The notes beneath the pieces are model-generated. The model saw only the letters and a list, made by a program, of their open reading frames with translations, was not told the origin of the DNA and did no database searches. From Caproiciproducens sp. MSJ-32 (GTDB taxonomy: Bacteria > Bacillota > Clostridia > Clostridiales > Clostridiaceae): a stretch of DNA of 38,852 bases. The translations under genes were made by a program, and so were the position numbers. The stretch covers positions 1-38,852 of the forward strand of contig NZ_JAHLPS010000128.1 in NCBI RefSeq assembly GCF_018918055.1. Reading direction: 5' to 3'. Shown here one piece after another: positions 1 to 6,903 of this stretch (the stretch's first letter is position 1; every line of letters starts with the position of its first letter).

Positions 1-194
1 CCATTACCACAAACAGGACAACGAGGATATCCTCTCAATATACGATTTTTCTTACCCCTACAATCTTCAAAAGTAAACTGACGTCTACAGTCTTTACATT
101 GATATTTTTGATTACCTGCTTTGTCTTTTCCAAAGCGATAGAGATTTTGACTATGGCATCTTGGACATGAAATTTTATTCAATAATTTGCACAT
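1..194 (-). CDS. Transposase N-terminus, zinc-ribbon type (partial)
   Basis: The first 64 or so residues of a transposase; the rest runs off the window edge. Translation from ATG at 194 (complement) shows a zinc ribbon: Cys10-x2-Cys13, then Cys33-x2-Cys36 in YQCKDCRRQF. A further Cys59-x2-Cys62 follows in the context CPVCGNG. This arrangement is typical of the N-terminal DNA-binding zinc domain of IS1/IS1595-like and related DDE transposases. No catalytic domain is visible, so I do not assign the IS family. The start is supported by AAGGAGAG just upstream on the complement. That site lies in one arm of an inverted repeat (see the 195-265 feature). The terminal repeat and target duplication could not be placed. 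Confidence 0.75.
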   Translation of the reverse strand, partial: MCKLLNKISCPRCHSQNLYRFGKDKAGNQKYQCKDCRRQFTFEDCRGKKNRILRGYPRCPVCGN

Positions 195-265
195 AATTTC
201 ATCTCTCCTTCGGAGGCATTTTGTTTTTCTCTATATATAAGATAACTCAAAGGGGAGATGAAATT
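195..265 (-). promoter_or_regulatory. Inverted repeat covering the transposase ribosome site
   Basis: Positions 195-208 and 252-265 form a 14-bp inverted repeat with one mismatch, separated by 43 nt. In a transcript running towards the transposase, the second arm holds the Shine-Dalgarno (GGAGAG) and ends directly at the ATG. The folded RNA would therefore hide the ribosome site. A smaller nested hairpin (CTCC-GAA-GGAG, 206-216 region) could compete with it. The sequence shows the repeat; a role in blocking translation from read-in transcripts is inferred by analogy with other insertion sequences. Confidence 0.5.
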
Positions 266-316
266 CAAATATCATATAACTTAACAAAACTAATAATTTT
301 ATTAGGAGGTGTAAAT

Positions 317-994
317 ATGGAAAATAATATACTAAAAAATATAGAAGAAATACTTCTAAAGGAAAATAAGCCCTCTATAGAACTGGATAGGATTATACAA
401 AGACAAGATTTCAAAGAATCTGATTTTAATGTAATAGTTAAATTAAAAGATATACCTCAAGAGAAAAAATACCATCCTGAAGGTAATGTGTGGAATCATA
501 CTAAAATGGTTGTAGATATAGCTGCATTAATAAAAGAATTTTCTGAAGATATTAGAAGTTTTATGTGTGCATCATTATTGCATGACATAGGAAAAATACC
601 AACAACAAAATTTATTAGAGGCAGGTATAGATCCTATGACCATGATAGAGAAGGTGCAGAAATGGCTTATAATTTGATAAGGCGATATGGAGAAGATAGA
701 CTTGCTGAAGATGTAAAAATATTAGTTAGATATCATATGCATCACATTTATATAAGTAAAAACATGAAATTTGCAGATTATAAGGGTTTACTAGAAAGTA
801 ATAAAATAAATGATATAGTACTTTTATTTATAGCAGATAAATTGGGAAGAGGAAATCAAACATATTATGACTTTAAAGAAAATATTGAAGAAGTTCTTAT
901 TATTTTAGATAAGATAGAGTGTAAATCTTATATGAGTTATGGCAATTTAAAAAAGAAAATAAATGATATAAAGAATATTTTATTAAAAGAATAA
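317..994 (+). CDS. HD-domain protein (putative phosphohydrolase)
   Basis: A 225-residue protein with a metal-binding HD domain: His61, the HD pair His89-Asp90 in SLLHDIGK, His109, a His140-x-His142-His143 cluster, and Asp174. The pattern resembles the HD domain attached to CCA-adding and poly(A)-polymerase-like nucleotidyltransferases, but no nucleotidyltransferase domain is present. The family generally hydrolyses phosphoesters; the substrate here is unknown. I chose ATG 317 because AGGAGG lies at 304-309. The frame stays open upstream to a TTG at 221, but that region has no ribosome site and overlaps the IS-linked repeat. A hairpin terminator follows. The gene sits beside an insertion sequence, so its own promoter region may have been altered. 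Confidence 0.8.
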   Translation: MENNILKNIEEILLKENKPSIELDRIIQRQDFKESDFNVIVKLKDIPQEKKYHPEGNVWNHTKMVVDIAALIKEFSEDIRSFMCASLLHDIGKIPTTKFIRGRYRSYDHDREGAEMAYNLIRRYGEDRLAEDVKILVRYHMHHIYISKNMKFADYKGLLESNKINDIVLLFIADKLGRGNQTYYDFKENIEEVLIILDKIECKSYMSYGNLKKKINDIKNILLKE

Positions 995-1004
995 TAAATA
1001 AACT

Positions 1005-1049
1005 AGATAAATAAAAGGGGCTGTTTTAATAGCACCTTTTTATTTATCT
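1005..1049. terminator. Bidirectional hairpin terminator
   Basis: Arms from 1005 and ending at 1049 are nearly complementary (AGATAAATAAAA...GGGGCT against AGCACC...TTTATCT) around a TTTTAAT loop, with A/T-rich flanks on both sides. It lies between the convergent ends of the HD gene (994) and the DUF6873-like gene (1124), so it can serve both. Confidence 0.65.
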
Positions 1050-1123
1050 TTATATATAATAATAAGACAATAAGATAAGTTCACAAGAAACTTTTATATC
1101 TTAGAAACGTATTATATAAAGGA

Positions 1124-1825
1124 CTATAAAAGCATTAAGCTTCCCCTATCTATAAGTTTTCCATTGGACAGATACAAGGGTTTTACATTATATTTAGTTA
1201 AAAAGTTTTTTACTTTTTCGCCATATAAGTAGTTTTCAAGGCTGCCGAAAAAGGCCATTGTGTTTTTATTTATCAGTCCTCCTGTGCCGCCAATAAAGCC
1301 ATAATCAAGGCCTTCCAAGATTATATCTCCAGGAGGAAGAAGTAAAATATCAAAATTTTCTTTAATTAAATTTTTGTAAATTGATTTATCATTAGTTATT
1401 ATAGCTTTATCTGCAACTACTAATACAGAACATTTAGTATAACCTTGTTTAACATTAATTAATTTCTTATTTCTTTGCGTATCTAATAAATTAGGATCAG
1501 TGAAATTTAAATTATGCACAAAATAATTATCTAGTATTAATGAATTCAAAATAATATTATTTGGATATTTGTATTCTAAGGAATTTTTGCTTTCAATAAA
1601 TGAAATATTATTTTTGACAAGCATTTTTTTAAAAGCTTCGGGCATTTCCTTTTGTATTATTATTCTTTTTTTATTTTTGTCTATTATATTTAATTGTATA
1701 TCAACGTGTCCATTTATTGCTTCATACAAATTATTACAAGGTGGAATTTCAATTAGAGTAAGATTAAGGGCTTTTAAGGAATTTCTTTCTTCTTCGCTGG
1801 TTCTGTAATCAATAAAGCAAATCAT
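1124..1825 (-). CDS. DUF6873-like (GME-fold) conserved clostridial protein
   Basis: A 233-residue protein of unknown function, divergently transcribed from ytxC. I place it, with moderate confidence, in the DUF6873 group, described as having the fold of guanidine-modifying enzymes. The most recognisable stretch is a glycine-rich segment near residues 180-195 (DYGFIGGTGGLI), followed by AFFGSL. There is no signal peptide or membrane segment. I cannot identify a complete Cys/His/acid catalytic set of the deiminase type, so enzyme activity is not claimed. Start: ATG 1825, preceded on the complement by AAAGGAG with an 8-nt gap. The frame remains open 9 codons further upstream but without a ribosome site. 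The terminator at 1005-1049 lies beyond its 3' end. Confidence 0.65.
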   Translation of the reverse strand: MICFIDYRTSEEERNSLKALNLTLIEIPPCNNLYEAINGHVDIQLNIIDKNKKRIIIQKEMPEAFKKMLVKNNISFIESKNSLEYKYPNNIILNSLILDNYFVHNLNFTDPNLLDTQRNKKLINVKQGYTKCSVLVVADKAIITNDKSIYKNLIKENFDILLLPPGDIILEGLDYGFIGGTGGLINKNTMAFFGSLENYLYGEKVKNFLTKYNVKPLYLSNGKLIDRGSLMLL

Positions 1826-1947
1826 ATGTATGTCTCCTTTAAATATTATCAATTCTATTATATATAAAATTGAGATTTATCACTTTAATAATTTTGAATA
1901 TAGTTAAAATTTTTAAACATACTATTATTAGAAAGGGAGTGAAATCC

Positions 1948-2799
1948 GTGCTTGTACAAAAACTTGTCTATGATACTGAACTAAATTTCATTAGTGATAT
2001 ATACGAACTTAGAAATATTCTTAAAAAGAAAGATATAAATATTGGAATAGTAGAAAGTGTGGAACAAGATAATCATATTGTAAAATTACTTTGTGATGAT
2101 AATTGTTATAGTGAGAAGGTAAAGGATATAATTGATTTATATATGAGTAATGTTTTATATAAAATTGTAATTAAAGAGTACAAAAATCGTGAGATGTTTG
2201 ACTATATAACAGAAAACTATTTCTTTTTAAAGCAAGAAGAAATTATTGAAGTAGAAGAACAAATAATGAAAATTTTAATGCTTGAAAGTTTTACAGAGGC
2301 AGAAAATTATGTTTATTATATGAATAGAATAAATAATATAATAGAAAAAATAAAAGAATTTTTGGAGGAAAATTCAGAAATTAATATAAATGGTTTCATT
2401 AGGTTTAGAATGAAAGAGTTAAAAAGTAATATTGAAAGAGTTATTGATAAAGTTATAGAAAACTATATGGTAGAAAAAGAATATAAGGAATTTGTAAAAC
2501 TTCTTAAATATTTTGTAGATATTCAGGAAAGTAAAATTGAAGAAATAGATATATTTATAAATGAAGGAGGAAAATATATAATAAAGAATAAAGCAGGTAA
2601 GGATATTTTTAATGAATTCATGAAAGAAATTGCAGATACAGAAATCGATACAGAAGCGAAAATGGAAGATATAATCATTAGTGGGTTAATCACTAATGCC
2701 CCTAGGAAAGTTAAGATATATGGGAAAGATAATTGTATAAATAAAGAATTTTTAGAAACTATAATAAATGTTTTTGAAGATAGAGTTGAACTAGGATAA
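1948..2799 (+). CDS. ytxC: YtxC-like sporulation protein
   Basis: A 283-residue soluble, strongly charged, helix-rich protein resembling the YtxC-like family, annotated as putative sporulation proteins in Bacillus and Clostridium. No catalytic motif is known or visible. The assignment rests on overall character (FLKQEEIIEVEEQI, RFRMKELK, DKVIENYMVEKEYKEFV segments) and on its place next to the rpmI-rplT translation cluster. GTG at 1948 is the likely start because AAAGGGAG (1932-1939) lies 8 nt upstream. An upstream ATG at 1870 has no ribosome site and would add a poorly conserved hydrophobic stretch. No terminator is clear between its stop and the strong promoter at 2828. Confidence 0.7.
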   Translation: MLVQKLVYDTELNFISDIYELRNILKKKDINIGIVESVEQDNHIVKLLCDDNCYSEKVKDIIDLYMSNVLYKIVIKEYKNREMFDYITENYFFLKQEEIIEVEEQIMKILMLESFTEAENYVYYMNRINNIIEKIKEFLEENSEININGFIRFRMKELKSNIERVIDKVIENYMVEKEYKEFVKLLKYFVDIQESKIEEIDIFINEGGKYIIKNKAGKDIFNEFMKEIADTEIDTEAKMEDIIISGLITNAPRKVKIYGKDNCINKEFLETIINVFEDRVELG

Positions 2800-2827
2800 T
2801 AATATGTAAAATAAAAATAAATAAAGG

Positions 2828-2856
2828 TTGACAACTAATTTAGCTAATAATATAAT
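2828..2856 (+). promoter_or_regulatory. Consensus sigma-A promoter for rpmI-rplT
   Basis: Perfect -35 TTGACA (2828-2833) and perfect -10 TATAAT (2851-2856) with exactly 17 bp between. Transcription should begin near 2863. This is the best promoter match in the window, as expected for ribosomal protein genes. Confidence 0.9.
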
Positions 2857-2862
2857 ACTATA

Positions 2863-3068
2863 TGTTAAGAGGAAACAAAGTCGTTTCTCACCTTACGGCC
2901 TAGCTTAGTAAGGTTATGTATTCTAAACTTAATTTTATTAGCTAAAATTAAGATTTTGGATAGTGTGAGGACGGCAGTTTGCTGTCTTTTTTTATTGTGT
3001 TTCTTATGACAGCATAAAGACTTAAATAGTAAGATTAATATATTCATTATTGAGAGGAGGGCTTTATA
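2863..3068 (+). promoter_or_regulatory. Structured ribosomal-protein leader (L20-leader type)
   Basis: About 205 nt of untranslated leader between the promoter and rpmI, with several hairpins: GAGGAAAC/GTTTCTC (about 2869-2889), CCTTAC/GTAAGG (2891-2913), a perfect 9-bp stem 2928-2936/2944-2952, and an intrinsic terminator at 2970-2993. In Firmicutes the infC-rpmI-rplT operon is controlled by an L20-binding leader that ends in a terminator. Position and layout here agree with that model. The identification rests on context and structure, not on a covariance-model search. Unusually, infC is absent between leader and rpmI. Confidence 0.7.
2970..2993 (+). terminator. Leader attenuator terminator
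   Basis: GACGGCA (2970-2976) pairs with TGCTGTC (2980-2986) around a GTT loop, with one G-U pair, followed by seven T. It lies 75 nt before the rpmI start, so it would stop transcription before the operon unless antitermination occurs. GACAGCA at 3008-3014 could pair instead with the 3' arm. Confidence 0.8.
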
Positions 3069-3266
3069 ATGCCAAAAATGAAAACTCATAAGGGTGCAGC
3101 AAAGAGATTTAAGAAAACAGGTACTGGAAAATTAAAAAGAGCTAAAGCTTTTAAAAGTCATATCTTAACAAAGAAAAGTGCTAAGAGAAAGAGAAACTTA
3201 AGAAAAACTGCTTACGTTTCAACTACTCAAGAGAAAGCAATGAAGAAATTATTACCATACTTATAA
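3069..3266 (+). CDS. rpmI: 50S ribosomal protein L35
   Basis: A 65-residue, highly basic protein with the classic L35 opening [15 protein letters not shown] and the AKRKRNLRK region, of full normal length. It is part of the large ribosomal subunit. GAGGAGGG stands just upstream of the ATG. It is the first gene after the structured leader, and rplT follows 17 nt later, so the two are co-transcribed. The usual upstream partner infC (translation initiation factor IF-3) is not present in the 269 nt before it. Confidence 0.97.
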   Translation: MPKMKTHKGAAKRFKKTGTGKLKRAKAFKSHILTKKSAKRKRNLRKTAYVSTTQEKAMKKLLPYL

Positions 3267-3283
3267 AATAGGAGGTTTGAAAC

Positions 3284-3643
3284 ATGGCAAGAGTTAAAAG
3301 AGCGGTAAATGCACGTAAAAATCATAAAAAAGTATTAAAGCTTGCAAAAGGTTATTATGGTGGAAAGAGCAGATTATTTAAAACTGCTAATGAAACAGTT
3401 ATAAGAGCATTAAGAAATGCTTATGTAGGAAGAAGATTAAAGAAGAGAGATTTTAGAAGATTATGGATTGCAAGAATTAATGCTGCTTCAAGAATGAATG
3501 GATTATCTTATTCAAAATTCATAAACGGAATTAAGTTAGCTGGAATTGATATGAACAGAAAAATGTTATCAGAAATAGCTATTAATGATCCAAAAGCATT
3601 TGCTGATTTAGTAGAAGTAGCAAAGGCTCAATTAAATAAATAA
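3284..3643 (+). CDS. rplT: 50S ribosomal protein L20
   Basis: A 119-residue basic protein matching L20 along its length ([50 protein letters not shown]). L20 binds 23S rRNA early in 50S assembly. In Firmicutes it also binds the leader of its own operon to cause premature termination. The leader at 2863-3068 is therefore its probable regulatory target. Ribosome site AGGAGG lies before the ATG. A strong terminator follows at 3650-3673, closing a two-gene operon. Confidence 0.97.
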   Translation: MARVKRAVNARKNHKKVLKLAKGYYGGKSRLFKTANETVIRALRNAYVGRRLKKRDFRRLWIARINAASRMNGLSYSKFINGIKLAGIDMNRKMLSEIAINDPKAFADLVEVAKAQLNK

Positions 3644-3649
3644 ATTTAA

Positions 3650-3673
3650 GCGACCTAAGGGTCGCATTTTTTA
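3650..3673 (+). terminator. Terminator after rplT
   Basis: GCGACC (3650-3655), loop TAAG, GGTCGC (3660-3665), then a T-run. This is a perfect 6-bp GC-rich stem 6 nt after the rplT stop codon. Confidence 0.9.
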
Positions 3674-3691
3674 TATTATAATATTGTTTTT

Positions 3692-3720
3692 TTGAAGTGT
3701 AAATAATAAAATAGTAAATT
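3692..3720 (+). promoter_or_regulatory. Probable promoter for trkH-trkA
   Basis: TTGAAG (3692-3697), a 17-bp spacer and TAAATT (3715-3720), placed between the rplT terminator and the trkH start. Good spacing, moderate box quality in an AT-rich background. Confidence 0.5.
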
Positions 3721-3741
3721 AAATTATATTTGAGGTGTTAT

Positions 3742-5076
3742 ATGGGATTTAATAAATATAACCAAAAAAATTTAAATCTAGTTCAAATATTGGCTATTGG
3801 ATTTATATTAATTATATTTATTGAAGGATTAATATTATGGCTTCCTATTTCATCTAATGAAAATAATTATACAAATTTTATTGATGCAATTTTACTTCTG
3901 CCTCAGCAGTATGTGTCACAGGGTTAACTACTATAAATACTTCAAAGCATTGGAGTGGATTTGGAAAGCTTATAATAGCCATATTGATAGAAATAGGATC
4001 CTTGGGATTTGTATCGTTTTTTGTAGTTTTTTCCAAATTATTAGGTAAAAAAATAACATTAAAAAATAAATTGCTTGTACAAGAATCAATGAATATATTT
4101 TCTATTAAAAATATTGTTGAAGATATAAAAAGTATTTTATTGATTTCTTTTTCCTTTCAGATTTTGGGAGGAGTAATTTTATCAACACAGTTAATCCCGG
4201 AATATGGGGTTAAGCAAGGAATTTTATATAGTATTTTTCATTCTATATCAGCTTTTTGTAATTCAGGGATAGATTTATTTGGAAGTAGTCTTATAAACTA
4301 TGATAAAAATTTAGTTATTATTTTTGTTATTACTTTTCTTATATTTATTGGAAGTATTGGATTTCCAGTGATTTTAGAATTTTTAAGAAATAAGAATAAT
4401 ATAAATCTTTCAATTCACTCAAAGTTATCGCTAATAACCACATCAATTCTTATTATAATCGGAGGGTTACTTATATTATTATTCGAATATAATAATGAAG
4501 TTACTTTAGGAAATATGAAATTTCAAGAAAAAATATTAAATTCTTTTTTTTCTTCTATATCATTAAGAACTGCAGGGTTTTATACTATTAATTTGGCAGA
4601 TATAACAAACTCAAGTAAATTTTTAATTATTATTTTAATTATTATTGGAGGTTCACCAGGATCAACGGCTGGAGGACTTAAAACAGTTACAGTAGCTATA
4701 ATATATTTAACTTTAGTATCAGTAGTAAGAGGAAGAGAAGATACTGAATGCTTTGGAAGAAGATTTACAAAGGATTTAATTTATAAAGCTTTCACTATAT
4801 TTTTTAGGAATATCATTGATAATTATATCAACTATAACCTTATCTTATGTTTATGAGGAAGTGGATTTATTAAGTATATTTTTTGAGGTAACTGCTGCTT
4901 TAAGTACAGCTGGCTCTACATTGGATTTAACTCCGAATTTAGGCGGTTTCGGAAAAATTATTATTATGCTTATGTATATTGGTAGATTAGGACCTTTAAC
5001 AGTGATATTATCTATAAGAAAAAGTGATAAAAATATAAAATATAAATATCCAAAAGGTAAAATATTAATAGGATAG
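3742..5076 (+). pseudogene. trkH: K+ uptake channel subunit TrkH/KtrB, two frameshifts
   Basis: A membrane protein of the TrkH/KtrB K+ transporter family, broken into three frames. From ATG 3742 (ribosome site GAGGTG) the frame runs to TAA at 3925. The family sequence (TSASAVCVTGLTT, the first selectivity loop) continues in another frame from 3894. One T is therefore missing in the run at 3890-3893. The second frame then carries the CNSGIDLFG and RTAGFYT loops and GGSPGSTAGG, and fails near 4803. There a run of six T (4800-4805) shifts reading to the frame of GISLIIISTI and the fourth loop STAGSTLD. Apart from these two single-base lesions the gene is full length with good coding character. 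It is either a recent pseudogene or has two homopolymer sequencing errors. Intact trkA follows directly. Confidence 0.85.
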
Positions 5077-5088
5077 GTGATAAGGCTA

Positions 5089-5751
5089 ATGCATAATAAA
5101 CAATTTGTAGTTATTGGACTTGGAATATTTGGTTCATCTATGGCTAGGACTTTACAAGCACTTGGAAATGATGTTTTAGCAATAGATAAAAAGGAAAGTT
5201 TGGTTCAAGAAATAGCAGATGAGGTAACTCAAGCTGTTGTATTAGATGCAACAGATGAAAATGCTTTAAGATCAATAGGGATTGATAATTTTGATGTAGC
5301 AATAATAACAATTGGTGAAGATATTCAGTCCAGTATTATGGTTACAATATTAGTAAAAGAGTTGGGGGTTAAATATATAATAGCTAAGGCTAAAAATGAT
5401 TTACATGGAAAAGTTTTAAGAAAGATAGGTGTTGATAGAGTAGTCTTACCAGAAAAAGAGATGGCTATAAGAGTTGCTCATAATTTAGTATCATCAAATA
5501 TATTAGATTATATAGAATTTTCTTCTGATTATACAATTATGGAAATTGAGGTTCCAAATAAATGGATTGGAAAATTAATAAAAGATTTAAGAATACGAAC
5601 AAAATATGGAATCAATGTAATAGCAATTAAGAGAAATGAAAAAGTAATAATTTCACCGTTGGGAGAAGAAGTTTTACTTAAAAATGATATAATTATAGCA
5701 ATAATTCAATCAGAGGATTTAGATAAAATAGAAAAACTAATTTCAAAATAA
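5089..5751 (+). CDS. trkA: TrkA/KtrA regulatory subunit of the K+ transporter
   Basis: A 220-residue cytosolic protein with an N-terminal Rossmann RCK domain and a C-terminal RCK_C domain (about 135-218). The nucleotide-binding glycine motif GLGIFG (residues 10-15) follows the first strand, and an acidic Asp (AIDKKE) ends the second. It gates the TrkH/KtrB channel in response to bound nucleotide. I prefer ATG 5089 (MHNKQFVVIGLG, the usual family start); a GTG at 5077 is also in frame. The gene begins right after the trkH stop, with GGTG overlapping that stop, so the two are translationally close. With trkH broken, this subunit may lack its local partner unless another trkH copy exists. Confidence 0.93.
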   Translation: MHNKQFVVIGLGIFGSSMARTLQALGNDVLAIDKKESLVQEIADEVTQAVVLDATDENALRSIGIDNFDVAIITIGEDIQSSIMVTILVKELGVKYIIAKAKNDLHGKVLRKIGVDRVVLPEKEMAIRVAHNLVSSNILDYIEFSSDYTIMEIEVPNKWIGKLIKDLRIRTKYGINVIAIKRNEKVIISPLGEEVLLKNDIIIAIIQSEDLDKIEKLISK

Positions 5752-5765
5752 AGAGGTGTAAAATA

Positions 5766-6548
5766 TTGATTTACATAGAAAGCAAGGATAATAAGCTATA
5801 TAAAACAATAAAAAAACTTAAAGAGAAAAAGTTTAGGATTAAAGAAGGAAAATTTATTTTAGAAGGTTTTCGTATTATAGAAGAGGCAGTTAAAGCTAAA
5901 ATAAATATAGAATATATTTTTATTACTGAAGATAATTTAACTAATTTAAAAGAAACTGATTTTTGGGGATATATAAATGAAGATAAAATTATTGTCATTT
6001 CAAAAAATTTATTTTTAAGCTTATCTTCTACTGAAACTCCTCAAGGGATTTTAGCTGTAGCTAAATTTAAAAATATAGAAGAAAATTTAAATGGTAATTT
6101 TTATGTGGTTTGTGATAAGGTTCAAGATCCAGGTAATTTAGGTACAATTATAAGAACTTCTCACGCTGCTGGTGTAGATGGAATCATATTAACAAAGGGA
6201 ACTGTAGATATATATAATGAAAAAACCATAAGATCTACCATGGGATCAATATTTTATATTCCAATTTATTATGATGATGCTGATTTTTCAATAATAAAAA
6301 AATTAAAAGCTAAAGGAGTATCTTTAGTAACAACATCTTTAAAGGAATCGAAAAATTTTTTTGATGAAAATTTAAAAGGAAAGGTAATGTTGGCTGTTGG
6401 TAATGAAGGTAATGGTATTAGCGAGGAGCTTTTTAATTTAGCTGATAAAAAAGTGAAAATACCAATGCCAGGGGGGGCTGAGTCATTAAATGTTGCAGTT
6501 GCAACGGCTATAATACTGTTTGAAAAGGTAAGGCAAAATTTATTATAG
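5766..6548 (+). CDS. TrmH/SpoU-family RNA 2'-O-methyltransferase
   Basis: A 260-residue S-adenosylmethionine-dependent RNA ribose methyltransferase of the SPOUT class. Residues 1-100 form the substrate-binding domain (NKLYKTIKKLKEKKFRIKEG, FILEGFRIIEEA). The catalytic knot domain has motif 1 around Asn124 (VQDPGNLGTIIRT), motif 2 GNEGNGI (212-218), and motif 3 SLNVAVATAI from Ser240. It usually modifies rRNA, sometimes tRNA; the exact nucleotide cannot be read from sequence. It starts with TTG at 5766 behind AGAGGTG, 14 nt after trkA, and often sits just before pheST in clostridia, as here. Confidence 0.93.
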   Translation: MIYIESKDNKLYKTIKKLKEKKFRIKEGKFILEGFRIIEEAVKAKINIEYIFITEDNLTNLKETDFWGYINEDKIIVISKNLFLSLSSTETPQGILAVAKFKNIEENLNGNFYVVCDKVQDPGNLGTIIRTSHAAGVDGIILTKGTVDIYNEKTIRSTMGSIFYIPIYYDDADFSIIKKLKAKGVSLVTTSLKESKNFFDENLKGKVMLAVGNEGNGISEELFNLADKKVKIPMPGGAESLNVAVATAIILFEKVRQNLL

Positions 6549-6587
6549 GCTGATTATCATCTTAATAGTAAAAATAGAATATTTAGC

Positions 6588-6616
6588 TTGAAATTATAAA
6601 AATTAGGCTATATAAT
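6588..6616 (+). promoter_or_regulatory. Sigma-A promoter for the pheST T-box transcript
   Basis: TTGAAA (6588-6593), exactly 17 bp, TATAAT (6611-6616). Predicted start near 6623, directly ahead of the T-box leader. The stretch 6549-6903 without a gene is fully explained by this promoter plus the leader. Confidence 0.88.
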
Positions 6617-6622
6617 ATATAA

Positions 6623-6877
6623 TAAATTAAATATGTAAAAACTGTGAATGAGGAAAGTAAATATAATAAACTTTTCAGGGAGAATTGGTCGTGGACTGAA
6701 AGCCGATTTATTGTGTTATTATGTTGAAGTTCCCTCAGGAGTTCTAGAAGTGAAATAAAGTAGTTTCTAGCGGTTTTACCGTTATTTGAATTAAGTGGAT
6801 AATATAATTTATTTATATTATCAATTAGGGTGGTAACACGATAACTTCGTCCCTTTGTTTTGGGCGAAGTTTTTTTA
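6623..6877 (+). promoter_or_regulatory. T-box riboswitch (tRNA-Phe) for pheST
   Basis: A leader that reads tRNA charging and controls transcription of pheS-pheT. The conserved T-box core AGGGTGGTAACACG is at 6827-6840; its TGGT can pair with the ACCA end of uncharged tRNA-Phe. It is followed by the antiterminator/terminator choice. The terminator has AACTTCG...CGAAGTT arms at 6843-6871 and a T-run. Upstream, the stem I region carries AGTA and the CAGGGAG...GGTCGTGGACTG segment typical of T-boxes. A TTC triplet at 6730-6732 is the likely Phe specifier, although a second TTC lies near 6742; choosing between them needs folding. The downstream gene fits Phe specificity. Confidence 0.92.
6843..6877 (+). 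terminator. T-box terminator hairpin
   Basis: AACTTCG and CCC (6843-6853) pair with GGG and CGAAGTT (6862-6871) with a single bulged T, followed by a T-run. Its 5' arm also belongs to the competing antiterminator with the T-box core. Confidence 0.88.
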
Positions 6878-6903
6878 TTATATAAAAATAAGGAGGAAAA
6901 TTA

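Noticed and set aside
221-316. N-terminal extension of the HD-domain gene from TTG 221
   Set aside because: No ribosome site precedes it and the added residues cover the IS-linked repeat; AGGAGG before ATG 317 decides the start.
2865-3089. 74-codon open frame on the - strand across the rpmI leader
   Set aside because: It is antisense to a structured leader and terminator, with no ribosome site; chance frame.
3885-3900. Programmed -1 frameshift in trkH
   Set aside because: No canonical slippery heptamer or downstream stimulatory structure is evident, and a second lesion of the opposite sense occurs later; mutation or sequencing error is simpler.
3857-4048. Short open frame overlapping the first trkH lesion
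   Set aside because: It is in the third, non-homologous frame; the other two frames together give the TrkH sequence.
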